A stretch of 64,000 bases of DNA from Isoetes taiwanensis (GCA_021234155.1 JAJEKV010000048.1:186001-250000), one strand, 5' to 3'. Shown: positions 1-12,377, counted from the stretch's first letter. Made by a program: numbers and translations. The notes: generated by a model from the letters alone, not told the origin.

Positions 1-1743
1 GGAAAGAAAACACTAAAGAAAACCGGAAGAACAGGTAAAGCGGAATCAGGGGACCCAAATTATATTCCACGATATTGGCGTCGCCACGTGTCATCACCAG
101 AATGCACCATGGACAAAATCGAGACCCAACTTCTATATTGTATTATTGTTCTATGCTTAGTAAGCTCCACTTTTACATGTGTGTGTTTCATTGTAAAAGG
201 GTTAATGTATCGTGCTCTTTTTATTCTTCCAGCAGGTGTTTAACTGTAAAAGATGTAGTATATCATAATCTTATTTTCTTTTAGTGGGCTTTTAATTGTA
301 ATACAAGGTGTTTATTATAATTTTGTTGTCCTTCCAGGAGTTGTATTTACCAAATAGAAGGCGGCCCATGGTCTTTTACGATATGTTGAAATGATTGTTC
401 AACTTATAGCATAAGTTGAACAATTTAAGATGTTCAACTAAGATCATAACTCAAAGTTTAATATCCAGTGATGCCCTCTAGCCTAGGAGACACACATACC
501 ACTCAACATTTGTTTTAATAGGCCTTAAAAGTGAAGGGTCTTATATAATATTCATATTTGCAAACTTTCTTGTTGTGATGGTTCAAGATAGACTTTAGCA
601 TTACCTAATGTGGTAAAGAATTCGAATTCGAAGAGTTGCTGGGGAAATTGTAAGTATTTATTTTTAAGATAGATAGTATATTATGTCATTCCACATTGTC
701 AGCATCTCCATACGGGCATATGACGGACCCCCAGAGACGAACACAAGATCTTTTAATTGCTAACCCAATGGATTAGCCAGTAAACCGAAGAAGATCTCTT
801 AATCAACCCCAGGACTATGCCTAATAATCATTGAAAAATATGGAGAATATCTAGGAATATTTATCTTAGACCACCAATAATGAATGGTGGATGTAAAAAA
901 ATAAAATAAAAGGAATAGAAGAGTATCTTTTTAGCTCGGGGAGATTATAGAGCAAGCCAGAATAAGAATAAGAAGGGTAGATATAATGGAGAAGTTTGTC
1001 TCTCCAAACGCATTCTAGAGCTTATGTTGAGGGAGCTAGAGGAAGTTTTTTGAGGGAAAAAGCATGAAGCTTGTGAATACATTCTAGATGCAAATATAAC
1101 TCTTATATATTTGTAGGGCTTCTCGAAGTTAATAGACTTTTTATCTTTGAGCCTTTTGCATTAGCATTGTTGTGTCTTCATGACAGCATGATAATACTAT
1201 GATTTGATGTGTTTGGTGTTGATCACTGATTTCCTTCCAGGTATTAAGCATGACATATTTCGAAGTTGAGACTTTGCAAATAAGCTTTGCTTAGATGGAC
1301 AAGCTAGTCATAGTTTCATCTCTTTTTCCAAAGAAGAGCTTGTGTTAAACATTTGCTTACTTTCATCTCTATAAACTATGCAAACTTGGTACAATTCTTT
1401 GAGGATAAGCTTGTAGTACATTTGACTGCACATATCGTTACATGATGTTTCGACCTTGCCCAAGTTGTAAATAATTAATTGTCATAGCAAGGAAGTTTGT
1501 AGGTAAAACAAATTCTTCATGTGTAGAAGATAATTTGTTAATTTTTATGATATCCATAGTGATAATGCTTTTGTCTTCCACGGTCCAGAGAGGCAGGTGC
1601 AAACCTAGAGGCAGGTGCAAACCTAAGTGTTGTCATCGACTTAGTGTCCATTTTCCTAGATATATTTTCTATCCTGCCTTCTACCTTTGTGTCTTTATAT
1701 TGTTTGACTATCTAGATGAGATACATTGCTTATGTTGCATTAT
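1..1743. other. Intergenic DNA, no gene recognised
   Basis: I see no coding segment that matches a known family. The DNA is AT-rich, and open frames are short and lack recognisable motifs. The only clear structure is the perfect short palindrome at 394-424. The stretch ends at the target-site copy of the Mutator-like element that begins at 1744. Confidence 0.6.
394..424. repeat. Perfect 14-bp inverted repeat, 3-nt loop
   Basis: Bases 394-407 are the exact reverse complement of 411-424, with only AGC between them. A partial third copy of the arm (GTTCAACT) follows near 432. It could form a tight hairpin in RNA or a cruciform in DNA. No gene or transposon end is recognised next to it. Confidence 0.7.
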
Positions 1744-1869
1744 GAGAAAAACGACAAAATATCCTTTATGTTTCGATGAATTTCACGAGATAACCCTGAG
1801 TTTTGATAATTTTCTAACCTGCCCTTGGTCAACATACAAAGTATTTTGTGTTTTTTAAAGTGTTCAGAT

Positions 1870-2000
1870 GCCCTTAAGATTTACGTTAATTACCCAATAT
1901 CCCTTAAGTTTCATGTTTGTTTCCCAAATGCCCTTGAGATTTATGTTAATTAGCAAATTGCCCTTAAATTTCATGTTAGTTTCCCAAATTCCCTTGAGAT
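1870..2000. repeat. 60-bp minisatellite, about 2.2 copies
   Basis: The CCCTT(A/G)AGAT phrase recurs at 1870, 1930 and 1990. Each 60-bp unit has two similar halves of about 30 bp built around a CCCTTAA phrase. It lies just inside the left inverted repeat of the Mutator-like element, as subterminal tandem repeats often do. Confidence 0.75.
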
Positions 2001-2350
2001 CCATAACATGACAGCTTTTTCAAAATTCATATGTTTCAAAATTTATCGAATACCCTCCTTAAAATTCTGCTTGACCATAAGAGAATCATTATAACTTGGT
2101 GAGAGCAGATCTCTGGAAGCAAATTGCTAAGAGCAACCAATGCAGCTTGTTGAGAACAAATCACAGTTTGGTGCCTTCATTTAAGAATTCCCTGAATATG
2201 TAGCATAATAACAGGGGGTTTTCTTTGTGTTTTTGTACGCTTTTCACTAAGGTTTTCCTATGATTTCGTGATGTATTCAAATGGATGTACTAATGCGTAC
2301 ATCTAGAGTGCACCATTTCTGAGCCATTGATTTTAGCCTTTTTTTTTCCA

Positions 2351-2530
2351 ATGGTCAACAACCAATGGCTCACAACAAAAGCCCTTTTTTTGTGCGTGTG
2401 GTGCATAATGGTCAACAACCAATGGCTCACAACAAAAGCTCTTTTTTTGTGCGTGTGGTGCATAATGGTCAACAACCAATGGCTCACAACAAAAGCCCTC
2501 TTTTTGTGTGTGTGGTGCATAATGGGCACA
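2351..2530. repeat. 57-bp tandem repeat, three copies
   Basis: The unit beginning ATGGTCAACA starts at 2351, 2408 and 2465, with a broken fourth start at 2522, so the period is exactly 57. Because 57 is a multiple of three, several frames on both strands stay open across the array and give repetitive apparent proteins. There is no sign that they are genes. The copies differ at only a few positions, so the array is young or homogenised. Confidence 0.9.
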
Positions 2531-3700
2531 TGAAGGGCGCATGTAGTGCAGTTTCCCCGCCGGCAACACATTTCTTATCATAACTTTTGATCCAGAGCTC
2601 TGTTTGAGATGATTTTTATTGCGTTGGAAAGCTCTCTCCGAGATCTTTTTGATAGTGTATGATATGGATATGTTTGGTTAAGTTATCTATGCTAAAACAG
2701 CAATTTTCCGGCCGGGTTTGGTAGGCTTTTACATCCTACCGGTGATTATCTGAGATTGCGCTATTGGATATTGTTTTATGGCTCATTCGAATGAAGCCCC
2801 GCAAAAAATTACCATGCATTTTTAGATTTTGAGGCTTCTAGATCCTTGTGCTAACAAGCGAAAAGTTTCCCACTTTGGTTTCTCACCACAAGAATCCATG
2901 GAGGCCAAAGGTTCTTTGTTAAATTCGGTTGAAAAAATGTGTGTGTATGGGTGTTGCAAACTTTATGACTTTCAGAATAATGGGATCAATCTGCTCTATC
3001 TTTATGGTAACTTTTACTTATGTTCTATTTGTTTTATTGTGATGAAATTCAAAAGCTACAGGTGATGAAAGCCTCAAATGAATTCTAGTTTTTTTCTGGT
3101 TTGAATTCTAAAATTTTTGTCTCACCGGGGGGGGAGGGGGGCTGTGATGTCCTTAAGGCCCCGAAGGGGCCAAAATTGTTTTTTTGCAACACAAACCATT
3201 AACATCCAACATATAAAAATTAAACCCCCCAACACATAACAACCATTGACATTAACAACCAACACATAACTACCATTGACATTAATTAACACAACCATTG
3301 GGTCCAACACATTTAAATTAAAATCCCCCTTAAACCCCCTTTGGTTTGGGTGCATATTCACACGGGGGGTGACGTAGGGCAGCGAGAGCCCTCATAATTG
3401 TATTTTGCACGTATGAAATCAACACTATATAGTATTCTGCTTGAAATCTTATAGTATTTTGCGAATCTTGTTATACAGTATAGCAAATTTTGTACTTGCA
3501 TACCCCACAAACGAGGAACTTTACGTACGGTGTAGATTAAGGAGGGCACCACAAATAATTGGAGGGCATTTGGTGAAGCTCTAAATTCTATAAACGGATA
3601 TATGTTGACTAAGGGCATTTTAGGAAATTATCAAAACTCAAGGTATCTCGTGAAATTTGTCAAAACATAAAGATATTTTGTAGGTTTTCCCTTGCATTGT

Positions 3701-5648
3701 TATGAAGTATATATCTTACCGAATGCATTGTTATATTGAATATTTGTATTGGGATGTTGAAAGTATATGTATGCCATTTATAGGTGTCATGTGATAATGT
3801 AAACATTGATCCAACTTGTGAATAGAGCGCAAGGATGAACGAGTATGATCTCACACTTTGTAATGGGTTGTATCTAAAGCATAGACTTTGTAATGGGTTG
3901 TATCTAAAGCATAGACTGATCATTCTGTTGAATGATTGACATGTCATACAACATGATCAGGTGTACATGAAGAAGGTTGAGAAATAAAGGAACTTTACAT
4001 ATGTCCTTAGTTAGACATATACAAAGAAATTTACATGTTTTAGAAATATTTTTATGCCACAAAAGATGCTCGAAATTCTTCCTCATTGGTGTCCACCTCA
4101 TACCACATATGAATAGTAAGACAAATCTAGCAATAAGCCTAAACATTGTGGAACCTTAGTAACATGCTTGTTAGTCTATATATGTGTGCACTTCACATGT
4201 TAACACAATTTGAGTACAACGTGTTTGCCATAGTAATATTTAAGTCACATCATTCATTGTACAACCTTCAGAAGGCTTGCATGCATGCAATCAAATCAAG
4301 ACCACTTTACCTTTTTCATTCTGAACCTATCCAGTTATAAATGCATTCCATGACACTATATCGAGCTAAGGCATTTACTTGAAGACCTGCCTACCACTTC
4401 ATGCAACAAGTATTTTCTGCTTACATCCTCCTTTTGCAAATTCATAGCAGCATATTGCACAAAAGAACCATGACAAGATGGATAAATAAGAGATAAAAAC
4501 TCAATACAAGAAGTACTTCGCGAAAGTGTCAAGACATTTTCTACCAAATGCATCAACATGCAATATCCAGAACAGAATAAGAAACTAAAAGTTTATTTAT
4601 TTATAAAAATGCATTATTCTTGTACTATGCTAAGTAATGGGATGAAGAAATGATATAGTAGTTATGATATCTTACATTGTCATGTCAAGTGCCACTTAAG
4701 CAACAGAACTACCAACTGAAATAATAACCATGAATGCGTATATTTAAATGCATACATTTGAATGCAAATATTTTTTGCTTGCAATCTCCTTTTGCAAATT
4801 CATAGCAACATGCTGCTATGCATAATAGATGATGGTAGTCAGGTAACTAGCTTTGCAATAGCCCTTCATTTTCGTTCTTGTTGCCAATGCAACTAGTGTT
4901 CTACTAATTCAGAATCTATTTTGGAGGACTTATATCTCTGCAATGATTTATACTGAACAATCGTACAAAAGAAACAACACAAGGACCATCCTAGCCTGCT
5001 AAACAAATTGCCACTTCCCTAAAACATAGATCTTATTGATGAACCACTGCACAAATTGTGAATGAAAAATGCATTTATCGGAAATGCGATGATCAAAGTG
5101 TGTCATTTTGTCCGTATTAACACCAAATGACATCTTTGAGGAACTTCAACAGCTTAATGATGTTTTATACTAGGCATAAGCAACCATGTCCAATATGAAA
5201 ACACAGAAGGCCTCATTTCAAATATTAGTCGACTAATACTGTGTTGAAGGATGTGAGACTTTATTCAATAAGAAGTCAAATACAAGTAAAGATGCAAAGA
5301 TATGAATAAAATCTCAGGGAATAAGCAGTAACTTACTGAGTAAAGCAACATGCCTATGCATAAGAGCGCACATGTAGAATCTCCTCAAAGATCAAGTGCC
5401 TTTTACGAGAGGCAAGTGAAGAACAATGATAAAACTTAGCAATGCTACCTTGAGCATTTTGAAGAACATAGTCATCTTCCACATCTAGACCTTTGAAGAT
5501 ATCAATCTTCGTCCTTTTCAGATAGTTCAGAGCAATCAACCTGCTGCTAGATGAAAAGCCTAACTTCATTTAGGTACTTGAGTAAATTGTCAAAAGCACT
5601 TGTTGACTTATTTGTGAAACCTGAAATAGGGAGAAAAACCAATCGGAT
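3701..5648. other. Intergenic DNA with a 30-bp duplication and a small unknown ORF
   Basis: A 30-bp unit starting ACTTTGTAAT is directly duplicated at 3855-3884 and 3885-3914. Two diverged copies of a segment around TTTTGCAAATTCATAGCA lie near 4430 and 4790. A minus-strand ORF at 5354-5569 (71 codons) looks codon-like, with RKRHLIFEEIL near its C terminus, but I cannot place it in a family. It may be one exon of an old host gene. Nothing else is recognisable. Confidence 0.45.
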
Positions 5649-5950
5649 CACTAGAAGAAAACCCATATGCTTGTAACGCTTTTTGATACGCTTTTTTGAA
5701 CTAAAATAATAATATAATATAATTAAAAAATAGCGTTACATGTTGATTTGATACGTGCCACGAATGATGGGGTCAATTGAAATGCATAACAAGGTTGAAA
5801 CGCGTCAACAGCTTGCAATGCGTTTCAAAAGTATTAAAACAGAAATGCATTTTAAAATTGAAACGCATTTCAAATAATAATAATAATAATAAAAAAAAAT
5901 TACCTTGCAACGCGTTGCAAGTTCATAAACCGTTACAAAAAAAAATTTGG
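5649..5950. mobile_element. CACTA (CMC/En-Spm) transposon terminus
   Basis: The sequence starts CACTAGAAGAAAA at 5649, close to the canonical plant CACTA end CACTACAAGAAAA. The next 300 bp carry many short direct and inverted copies of a motif around AACGCGTT / TGTAACGC, for example near 5673, 5735, 5798, 5816, 5857, 5907 and 5933. Such subterminal arrays are the transposase binding sites of this superfamily. The left flank would supply a 3-bp target copy GAT. I could not find the matching TAGTG end downstream, so the right border is lost or obscured by later insertions. Confidence 0.7.
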
Positions 5951-6056
5951 ACGAAGTTTTATGCACTTTTTTTTTTCGGGTTCTCTTTATATAATAACAA
6001 AGTAAAACATAACAAAAAGAAAAATTTTATTAATTCAAAAGAAATGCAATATTGTT

Positions 6057-6537
6057 TTAGCAGGCATAGCTGCCTGCTGCACCACTCCGATCATGTTCAT
6101 CATTATAATTTTGATGTGCATAAATATCATCTTGTTCAACATTATTAGGTAGATCTTCATTATCAGCTTGTACTTCCATATCATCCAGAAGAAGCAATTG
6201 TTCAATGGCCTATACAAGAAAAATGACATAAAATTAAATTATGAATTCGTTACTAATTTCATAATCTAGAAAAATTACCTTTCGATGTCGCTCCTCTACT
6301 GGCCAAATGTCATGCCTTGCTAGATGCTTTTGCATCTTACAGAAGTTGAGAGTACTACTAAGACGAGATTCCTCTTCCGACGGAGGTCGATCATATATTT
6401 TATACTATTAAATGAGAAAAAGGTGTAAGTACATACATAAATTGATACAAGATAAGAATTTTGCTCACACGTACAAATCGAGCACGAAATGTGATTTTGC
6501 CTCCACTCCCCGCCGGATTGCCCTTAACTTCCCTTTG
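6057..6537 (-). CDS. Spliced 3' exons of an unrecognised protein next to a CACTA end
   Basis: Three consecutive minus-strand exons join in frame: 6537-6469 (23 codons), 6404-6279 (42 codons) and 6209-6057 (50 codons plus stop). Every junction is GT-AG: acceptors TTTATAG, TTAATAG and TTGTATAG, donors GTGAGC and GTAATT. All joins are phase 0. The middle exon contains PPSEEESRLSS and HDIWPVEERHRK, and the last exon is acidic. A further exon is likely near 6710-6627 (WEQLWREGG), but its frame is broken by a stop. The gene is read toward the CACTA end at 5649, as expected for an element-borne gene, yet I recognise no transposase motif. It may be the second, TNPA-like gene of the element or a trapped host gene fragment. 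Confidence 0.45.
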
Positions 6538-6935
6538 CTATAAATAAAAGAATAAAAATCCAATAGATTTTAACTATATTATAGACTAAGCATAAATTTA
6601 CATCAAAAGAAATTAATTAAACTCACGTTTGCGCATAATATTATTGAGCATATTCTACTCTCTCACCCCCCTCTCTCCAAAGTTGTTCCCATGCCTGACG
6701 ATTGTCCTCTAATTGTGAAGTGTTAGAAAAAGACTATATGTATAACTTGAATGTAAGATCAATCAAAACTCTAAGTGTTATTGCAAAGGCAATTTTATCA
6801 CCACTTCTATTTGATCTTAGGATCACAAGTTTATATTCAAGTTTCTACCATTGTAATAATCATAGTAAAGATATAAGCTGTAGAGCTAGTTCAATAAAAG
6901 ATGACATGTAATTCACAAATTTTGGAAGAGCCACG

Positions 6936-8440
6936 TCACATTCTAAGCTGGAAGAAAATATTAGTCTGATGTGGTTCCATAATTGAAACTTTAGGTAAGT
7001 GCCTCATTTGCATATAGACATCATCATCCATCTGCTTAGTAGGCAAAGCATTCTTATTCTCACTTAATATATGCCCAGATGGCACATGGAAATCATTACC
7101 ATGCTCTTTCTTGACCAGCTTCCTTTGTTTCATATAGATCTTTGCCCTTCCAGCGTTCCTACTATTATTATCTACCAATAATTGCATACCACTTGATGGT
7201 GTTACTTCTGAATGTTGGCAAACCTTATGCCCCATATCATTGGCTTCTATAGTACATGAATTCGCCCTCGCTATCTCAACTTGTAGCTCTGTGGGCTCAC
7301 AATGTGTTCTGTTGTCTTCTACACGGTCCAGAATTAAGTGAGACTTATTACTTCCATCCTCAAATGCGGTCGCTTTCAATAGCTACTGCATAATCTAATG
7401 GATCGTAGGATAAGCTGGTGGAAAGGCTTGGAGCATCAGGACATACCTCAAAGTGCCCTAGAAGTTCACAATGTGTCTGGCAATCTGTTAGACAGTCCAA
7501 AGCCATGTTGACAATTCCATCATTGAACATGGTTATTTCTTCAACAACTGATGCATAGTCTGGTAGAGCATGATATAATCTAGTGGGGAAGCTTGAAGCA
7601 TCATAACATACCTCATGGTGCCCCAAAAGTGGCCTGTTTAAGGTCGTCTGCTTGCTAAATTCGGCTGCTTCCATCGTGCATATGACATCAAGAATTTCAT
7701 TGGCTGGCTTATGAGTAAAATTTACTGCATTCTTCAAAACAGTAGTGGTGCCTACAGAGGTGCCTGCATTCAGATTAAGTATGCCATCAAACTCAGGTAA
7801 ATGATCATAAACCCGGACAATACTTTTGACTTTAGCAAAAAGCATGTTCATGGAAATAAGCTCTCCTCAGGAAACACATCTATGTAACTTTTGGTACAAT
7901 TTTGGCATCCGAGCCTTACATCCCTTAATGAAAAAATGCATTTGATGTCTGACTGTGCTTTGAACATCATTTGCTTCACAGACTTTTAAATACTTTGCAA
8001 ATCGCTCCATGTATGAGTATAGAGATTCACCTATGCCAATTAAGAAGGTATACAATGCCTCAATCAATTCATCCTTCCGTAGCTTAACTCCAAACCTTTC
8101 AGAGAAACTTTTGGATTTGTATCCCAATCATCTCCCTCGTAAGTAACACAATAGTTTGCTGCTTCCTCCCCTCGCATGCATCTCCCAAATACAATAACTT
8201 TATCTCCACCCTTTGCTTCAAAATAATCCTCAAAGACTCGTAAAAAATCCTAAGAATTTCTTGTACCGTCAAATGTTGGATGTGCGGGTGCCATGCATGT
8301 TCTTAGCTGCTGTAATATATCAAGTAACTCCATATTGAGCTCAGGATTGTAGCCCCAACTACAAACACTAAAACCAGGAGTGATCCCGGTAGGACCTCCA
8401 AAATGTTGAGCTGGATCCTGGCACCACTGCTCAAACACCC
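6936..8440 (-). pseudogene. Degenerate retrotransposon gag-like ORF
   Basis: Reading leftward from about 8440, fragments include a VFEDYFEAKGGDK-like segment (after an in-frame stop near 8250) and EALYTFLIGIGESLYSYMERF near 8000. Both resemble the helical core of plant Ty3 Gag, in which a low-complexity SxxxYxxRF motif is common. Two further ORFs follow, at 7851-7360 and 7379-6936, offset by one frame near 7370. The first contains an internal repeat of about 48 residues, with LLGHHEVC and LLGHFEVC copies. No zinc knuckle, protease or polymerase motif is seen. The gag assignment of the upstream part is moderate. The downstream ORFs are unknown and may be a spacer or a separate protein. Confidence 0.4.
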
Positions 8441-9469
8441 AAGAGAGCCCTATGAACTGGTCAAGGCCTCCAAACCGTTAAGCACAGTTAAACCCTATAT
8501 AACCTTGAGGCATTTTAATACAGAGGATCAAATTCTAAACAGTTGTGAGCTAAGATATGTAGCTATATAGTCACATTTTGACTTGATGCCTTTACAAGGA
8601 TATAATGTTTGAAAGAAGGGAGATATCACAACTGCAAAAATAAGTAACTATAAATAGAGGCCTTGGTGGATGTTGGCAACTGAGTTGGTCTCAGAAATAA
8701 ACAATAAACTGATGGAAAATAAAGGATCAATTCAGTAGGAATTCATAAAGTCTATTAATGCACTCCCATTGTGCATCTAAAATATTCACAACAAAAGCTG
8801 AAAACAAATTCTTGTCTGACAAGCAATCTCCTTGTATTCTAATCAAAGTTTTCACGACCCATATGTTTGCATTACAAGATGACGGTGCTGTACAGAAAGA
8901 AATATACATAACACAATAGCTGCTTAAATACCAAGGCTAAGCACATCAGATATCAAGTACAGTAAACGTTGCCTTGCTATGAATCTTCAAGATACCCCAC
9001 TGAAATCACATGTTCTTTTGTAGCTTGGCATAGCCAAACTTTCTTTGGAAGCTTGAGAAGACCTGTGCAGCATAAGCTTGAGCTTTTTCAGATCGAATTA
9101 ATAACACAAATAACTTTTACTCTTTATTCTTCAATCACTGGCAAAAGATTTTGATCCCCCCTTCTTTTAACTTGCCATCCCTACCTTCCATTCTCGGAAC
9201 CTACTCCACAGGCTAAGGCCAAGGTCGGCACCGTTAATCCTCTTCAGAAAAAAAAGAACATGATAATCTTAGATTCTTTCCTCCCTTTTTTTTTTCAATA
9301 AAGAACATGTCTTCTTTCACGATGCCATCACAATGGCATGTTCCCAGTAACTATGATTCTGACCCCTATAAATACCATAAATCCATTGCAACTTTAAAAA
9401 AAAATGCCACCATCTGGTCAATAAAATGCTAGTGCCAGCTCTATTTTGTTGGGCCCAAAATGGGGCCAA
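8441..9469. other. No gene recognised
   Basis: I see only short frames without motifs. The DNA is AT-rich with a few homopolymer runs near 9240-9300 and 9395. It separates the gag-like relic from the truncated reverse transcriptase of element A. The RT homology stops near 9470, so an ancient breakpoint lies there. Confidence 0.5.
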
Positions 9470-9473
9470 CAGG

Positions 9474-9860
9474 CGATCTTATGGATGTCTTCTTCCTTAG
9501 TCCTGATTTGGTGGTAGCCCGACCTCAAATCTATTTTGGAGAAGAACTTTGCACCTTGGAGGTGATCCATCAAATCGTCTGATCTGGGTAAAGGCATACT
9601 TGTTCTCGATGTTGTGCTTGTTTAATTGACAATAGTCAATGCACATCCTTAAGCTTCCGCCTTTTTTCTTGACGAATAGGATAGGTGCCCCAAACGGGAA
9701 CACACTAGGTCTTATAAATCCTAAGTCCAACAACTCTTGCAACTGCTTCTTCACTTCCTCCAACTCTTGAGCTGCCATTCTGTACGGTGGCTTACTTGTG
9801 GGCTTAGTCCCTGGTTCAAGTGCTATTTCACACTCGACTCCCTTGTATGGAGGAAGTTAC
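9474..9860 (-). pseudogene. Truncated Ty3/gypsy reverse transcriptase, N-terminal blocks
   Basis: The minus-strand ORF 9778-9497 carries [19 protein letters not shown], then [20 protein letters not shown] and YCQLNKHN, the first two conserved RT blocks of Ty3/gypsy polymerases. The reading frame then slips: the normally contiguous [13 protein letters not shown] region is recognisable near 9500 as [15 protein letters not shown] in another frame. Homology ends about 9474. The catalytic YxDD block and everything beyond are missing, so it cannot be active. Upstream, a [11 protein letters not shown]-like linker near 9800 joins it to the protease region. Confidence 0.8.
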
Positions 9861-10029
9861 TTTATCTCATCTGGAAACAGATCATGGAATTCCTTCACTA
9901 GCTTGACTATTTGCTTCGGCAACTTGTTCAATGCTTTGCTCTCCTTGTCTTCCTCTGTTTTCGGCTCCTCAACTTCGAACTTGAAGATGTAGGCCACTTG
10001 CTCTCTCTTTATACATTTAAATAACTTCT

Positions 10030-10540
10030 TACTAGACATGCATTGCATGATTGGAGTGAGTGACTTCTTTACCTGTTATCTCAATGATTTTGTCATTTGG
10101 CGCCGTCAAAGTCACTTTCCGTTTCCTGTAATTAATTATAGCACTGGTCGGACCAAGGTATTCTATTCCTATGATTAGGTGATACTTGCCAATGTTCATG
10201 ACCTCTGCTCCCATTCCAATATTGATGCGGGAAAGTCTATGTCGAAGTTGATCTTTTTCCCCCTTGTGTGTCGATTGCTCCACTTGCCAACACTACCTTT
10301 TAGGCTTAGACTTCAAGGGTTTTAGCTTCAATATTTCTACCATCCTCGTGGAAGCAAAATTATGGGTACTCCCTCGCGGTCTATCAAGACTATGAAAAAT
10401 TTGGCTTTGACTTTTTCTATTGTTGAAATGACCGATATTAACTCTCGCATTCTCGGAGCCAATGGACCTTAAAGATGTAGCACTCACCTCGGATGTCATC
10501 GCAAGCTTCTTCCTCGCTGTGTTCGGGGTGTCTCCCATCC
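10030..10540 (-). pseudogene. Degenerate retropepsin (protease) region of element A
   Basis: Two offset minus-strand ORFs together show a retropepsin. In 10538-10293 the segment DRPRGSTHNFAS stands where plant Ty3 proteases have DTGSTHNFIS, so the catalytic D-T/S-G is damaged. In 10283-10032 the segment YHLIIGIEYLGPTSAIINY matches the conserved YDVILGMDWL motif at the end of the family fold. A frameshift lies between the two around 10290. The region sits between the zinc-knuckle remnant and the reverse transcriptase, the normal place for this enzyme. It would have cut the Gag-Pol precursor in particles. It is inactive as it stands. Confidence 0.65.
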
Positions 10541-11301
10541 TCCTAACTCTGTTAGCCCGTATTCATCACAAAAGGACAGCTTGTGCATCCGATGTCTTGG
10601 TTGGAAGCACTTGAAGCACAACTGCTTTTCTATACATTCTTGCCTCTTCTCTTTGGGAATGGACTGCAAGAACCGCTTCACCGCTTTGGAGTAGTTTGAA
10701 CCTCCCGCTTGCCCTTTATCCTTGAAGGGACTTGCTTCTTGTCCCCGCTTCTCATTGTTTGCATTGTATCGCGTGGTCTAGCAGGTGCCGGGCTTGTTGC
10801 TCTCGGACTATAGCTTCGAATAACTTTTCCCTTATCCTGATAGTACTGTTAGTTTTGCCCCCTGCTTTGGGGACCTATTCCTTGTCAGCTCAAGGCCTTG
10901 ACTCGCTTCGACACTGCGTTTCGGGTTGATAGCTCTCACAAGCTTCCTGATCTCATCATTCAAGCCCTTGATGTATCCTTCAACTGTGTGTTTTTCGCTC
11001 AACTTCGACACATAAAGCCTCAGTCTCATGAATTCTCCGTTGTACTTCTGTACCGTCTTATTGCCCTATTCCAACATGTAGAACTGCTGCATTATGTGGC
11101 ACTTGTGTTCCTTGGTATATAATGGCGCTTAAATGCCTTGGGGAACTTTTTAAACATGCTGCTGTCCCTGCTCAGCCCATCAGTCCTAGCATAACCCTTC
11201 CACAAAATTCTGGTCGCTCCTTTGAGGTTAGCTATAGCCACTCTGCCCTTGTCTTTGTCCTTCACGCCATAGGTGTTCCTATACTCTCTCATCTCATCCA
11301 A
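10496..11301 (-). pseudogene. Gag core and broken zinc knuckle of element A
   Basis: ORF 11301-11092 contains LKGATRILWKGY and FKKFPKAFKRHYIP, the W-helix and F..F...Y.P segments of plant Ty3 Gag. ORF 11029-10832 continues with LRLYVSKLSEKHTVEGYIKGL. ORF 10681-10496 contains CFKCFQPRHRMHKL, a CCHC knuckle in which the last cysteine is replaced by leucine. Gag forms the particle and the knuckle binds RNA, so the knuckle is probably non-functional. Frameshifts separate the three pieces. Further upstream, near 11950, VKKFLEDHPAYRRFQE may be the N-terminal part. Confidence 0.65.
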
Positions 11302-12377
11302 CTAGGCTTCGGCTTCCATTCCTGATCTACTATCCCCCGAGAACTGATCTAGCTTCCTGGCTTTCCAGACATTGCTCAGTGCAGAGTCGACTTTATTTTG
11401 ATAGTCGGTCCCGTTTCTGCCTTTATCTCGGTTTGGACCATGGCGGTCTTCTTGATCATTTTCCTGCTCCTCTTTAGAACTGTTGTTAGAGGAGTCCTTG
11501 CTGGGGGATCTCCTTCTCCAGTCCCTCTTCTTTCCCTTATCTGTTCTCTGAGCTGGTGCCTGGGGTAAATAGACGTTCTAGTCAGGTGCGATTGCTTAGA
11601 TATCCAATCTCATCTGGGTTATCTCTTCTTCAGGGTCTGCACTTCAAACCTTGGCTGGAATTGTCGGGCCGGAGTTTCTTTGTCCCCATGGCATCGGTGC
11701 TGCTCTATGGTCCTCGGTGCTCTAGCTGCATACAGATTAGATTGCACTCCTATGATTAGCTTTTGTTTGTTGTTGCATTGGTTGTGTTTGATCATATAGT
11801 TGTGCGAACAAAAGTATATCAAAGAACATTTATAATGCCAAACAAAATATATTCATAAGATAAATACATTATTACAATGATTCAGAAGGAAGTTTAAGCT
11901 ATTCTTGGAATCTCCGATATGCAGGATGGTCCTCCAAGAACTTCTTTACTTGGGTTGTATCATCTGTACGTCCCAAGTTCCTAAAAATATTGGTGGATGT
12001 CCCACCTTGCATGGCTGTTACTAATTCTTCCACTCTTCGGTTCGAGGTGTAGGCCGCAATGATGGCTAGTCTGCCCTATCGTCGGTAAGGGCCGCGAAGT
12101 CGAAGATGCTCATGGCTATTGTTCCCTTCACTAGTATGGCATGGTCAATGTTTTGAGGCAATCGCGCATGTCTATCAAATCCTGATAGAGCAATCAACAT
12201 GAACACCCCTTCTTCTCCCCGTGGGCTGAATTGTCGGTGGATTACCGCTATCCTTTTGTTCGGTGAGGAGTGGGAGGTAGTATCTCAGGGCCTTGTTATG
12301 TCCTGCTTCTCTTGCCTCGTCTCCGGTCCTGATGCTGGACCTATGTCTCACCGAGTAATCATCTACTGGGACTGTCG

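Larger units (their letters stand above)
1744..3691. mobile_element. Mutator-like element with long terminal inverted repeats
   Basis: The left end (1744 to about 1870) and the reverse complement of the right end (about 3560 to 3691) align for roughly 120-140 bp. They share ACAAAATATC, AATTTCACGAGATA and GAGTTTTGATAATTT blocks, and the outer termini are GAGAAAAAC and GGGAAAACC. The flanks carry a near-perfect 9-bp target duplication: TTGCATTAT at 1735-1743 and TTGCATTGT at 3692-3700. Long inverted ends with a 9-bp duplication are the hallmark of Mutator superfamily elements. No transposase is seen inside, so this is probably a non-autonomous 1.95-kb copy. It contains minisatellites at 1870-2000 and 2351-2521 and a C/G-homopolymer-rich tract near 3119-3370. 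Confidence 0.75.

Noticed and set aside
2290-2583. Overlapping ORFs on both strands with repeated peptide units
   Set aside because: They arise because the 57-bp tandem repeat is divisible by three and lacks stops in several frames; there is no start context, splice signal or family match.
3119-3370. Plus-strand polypurine tract plus LTR start (G-rich run followed by TGTGATGTCC)
   Set aside because: No second copy of an LTR or primer site could be found, and the G-run lies inside the Mutator-like element.
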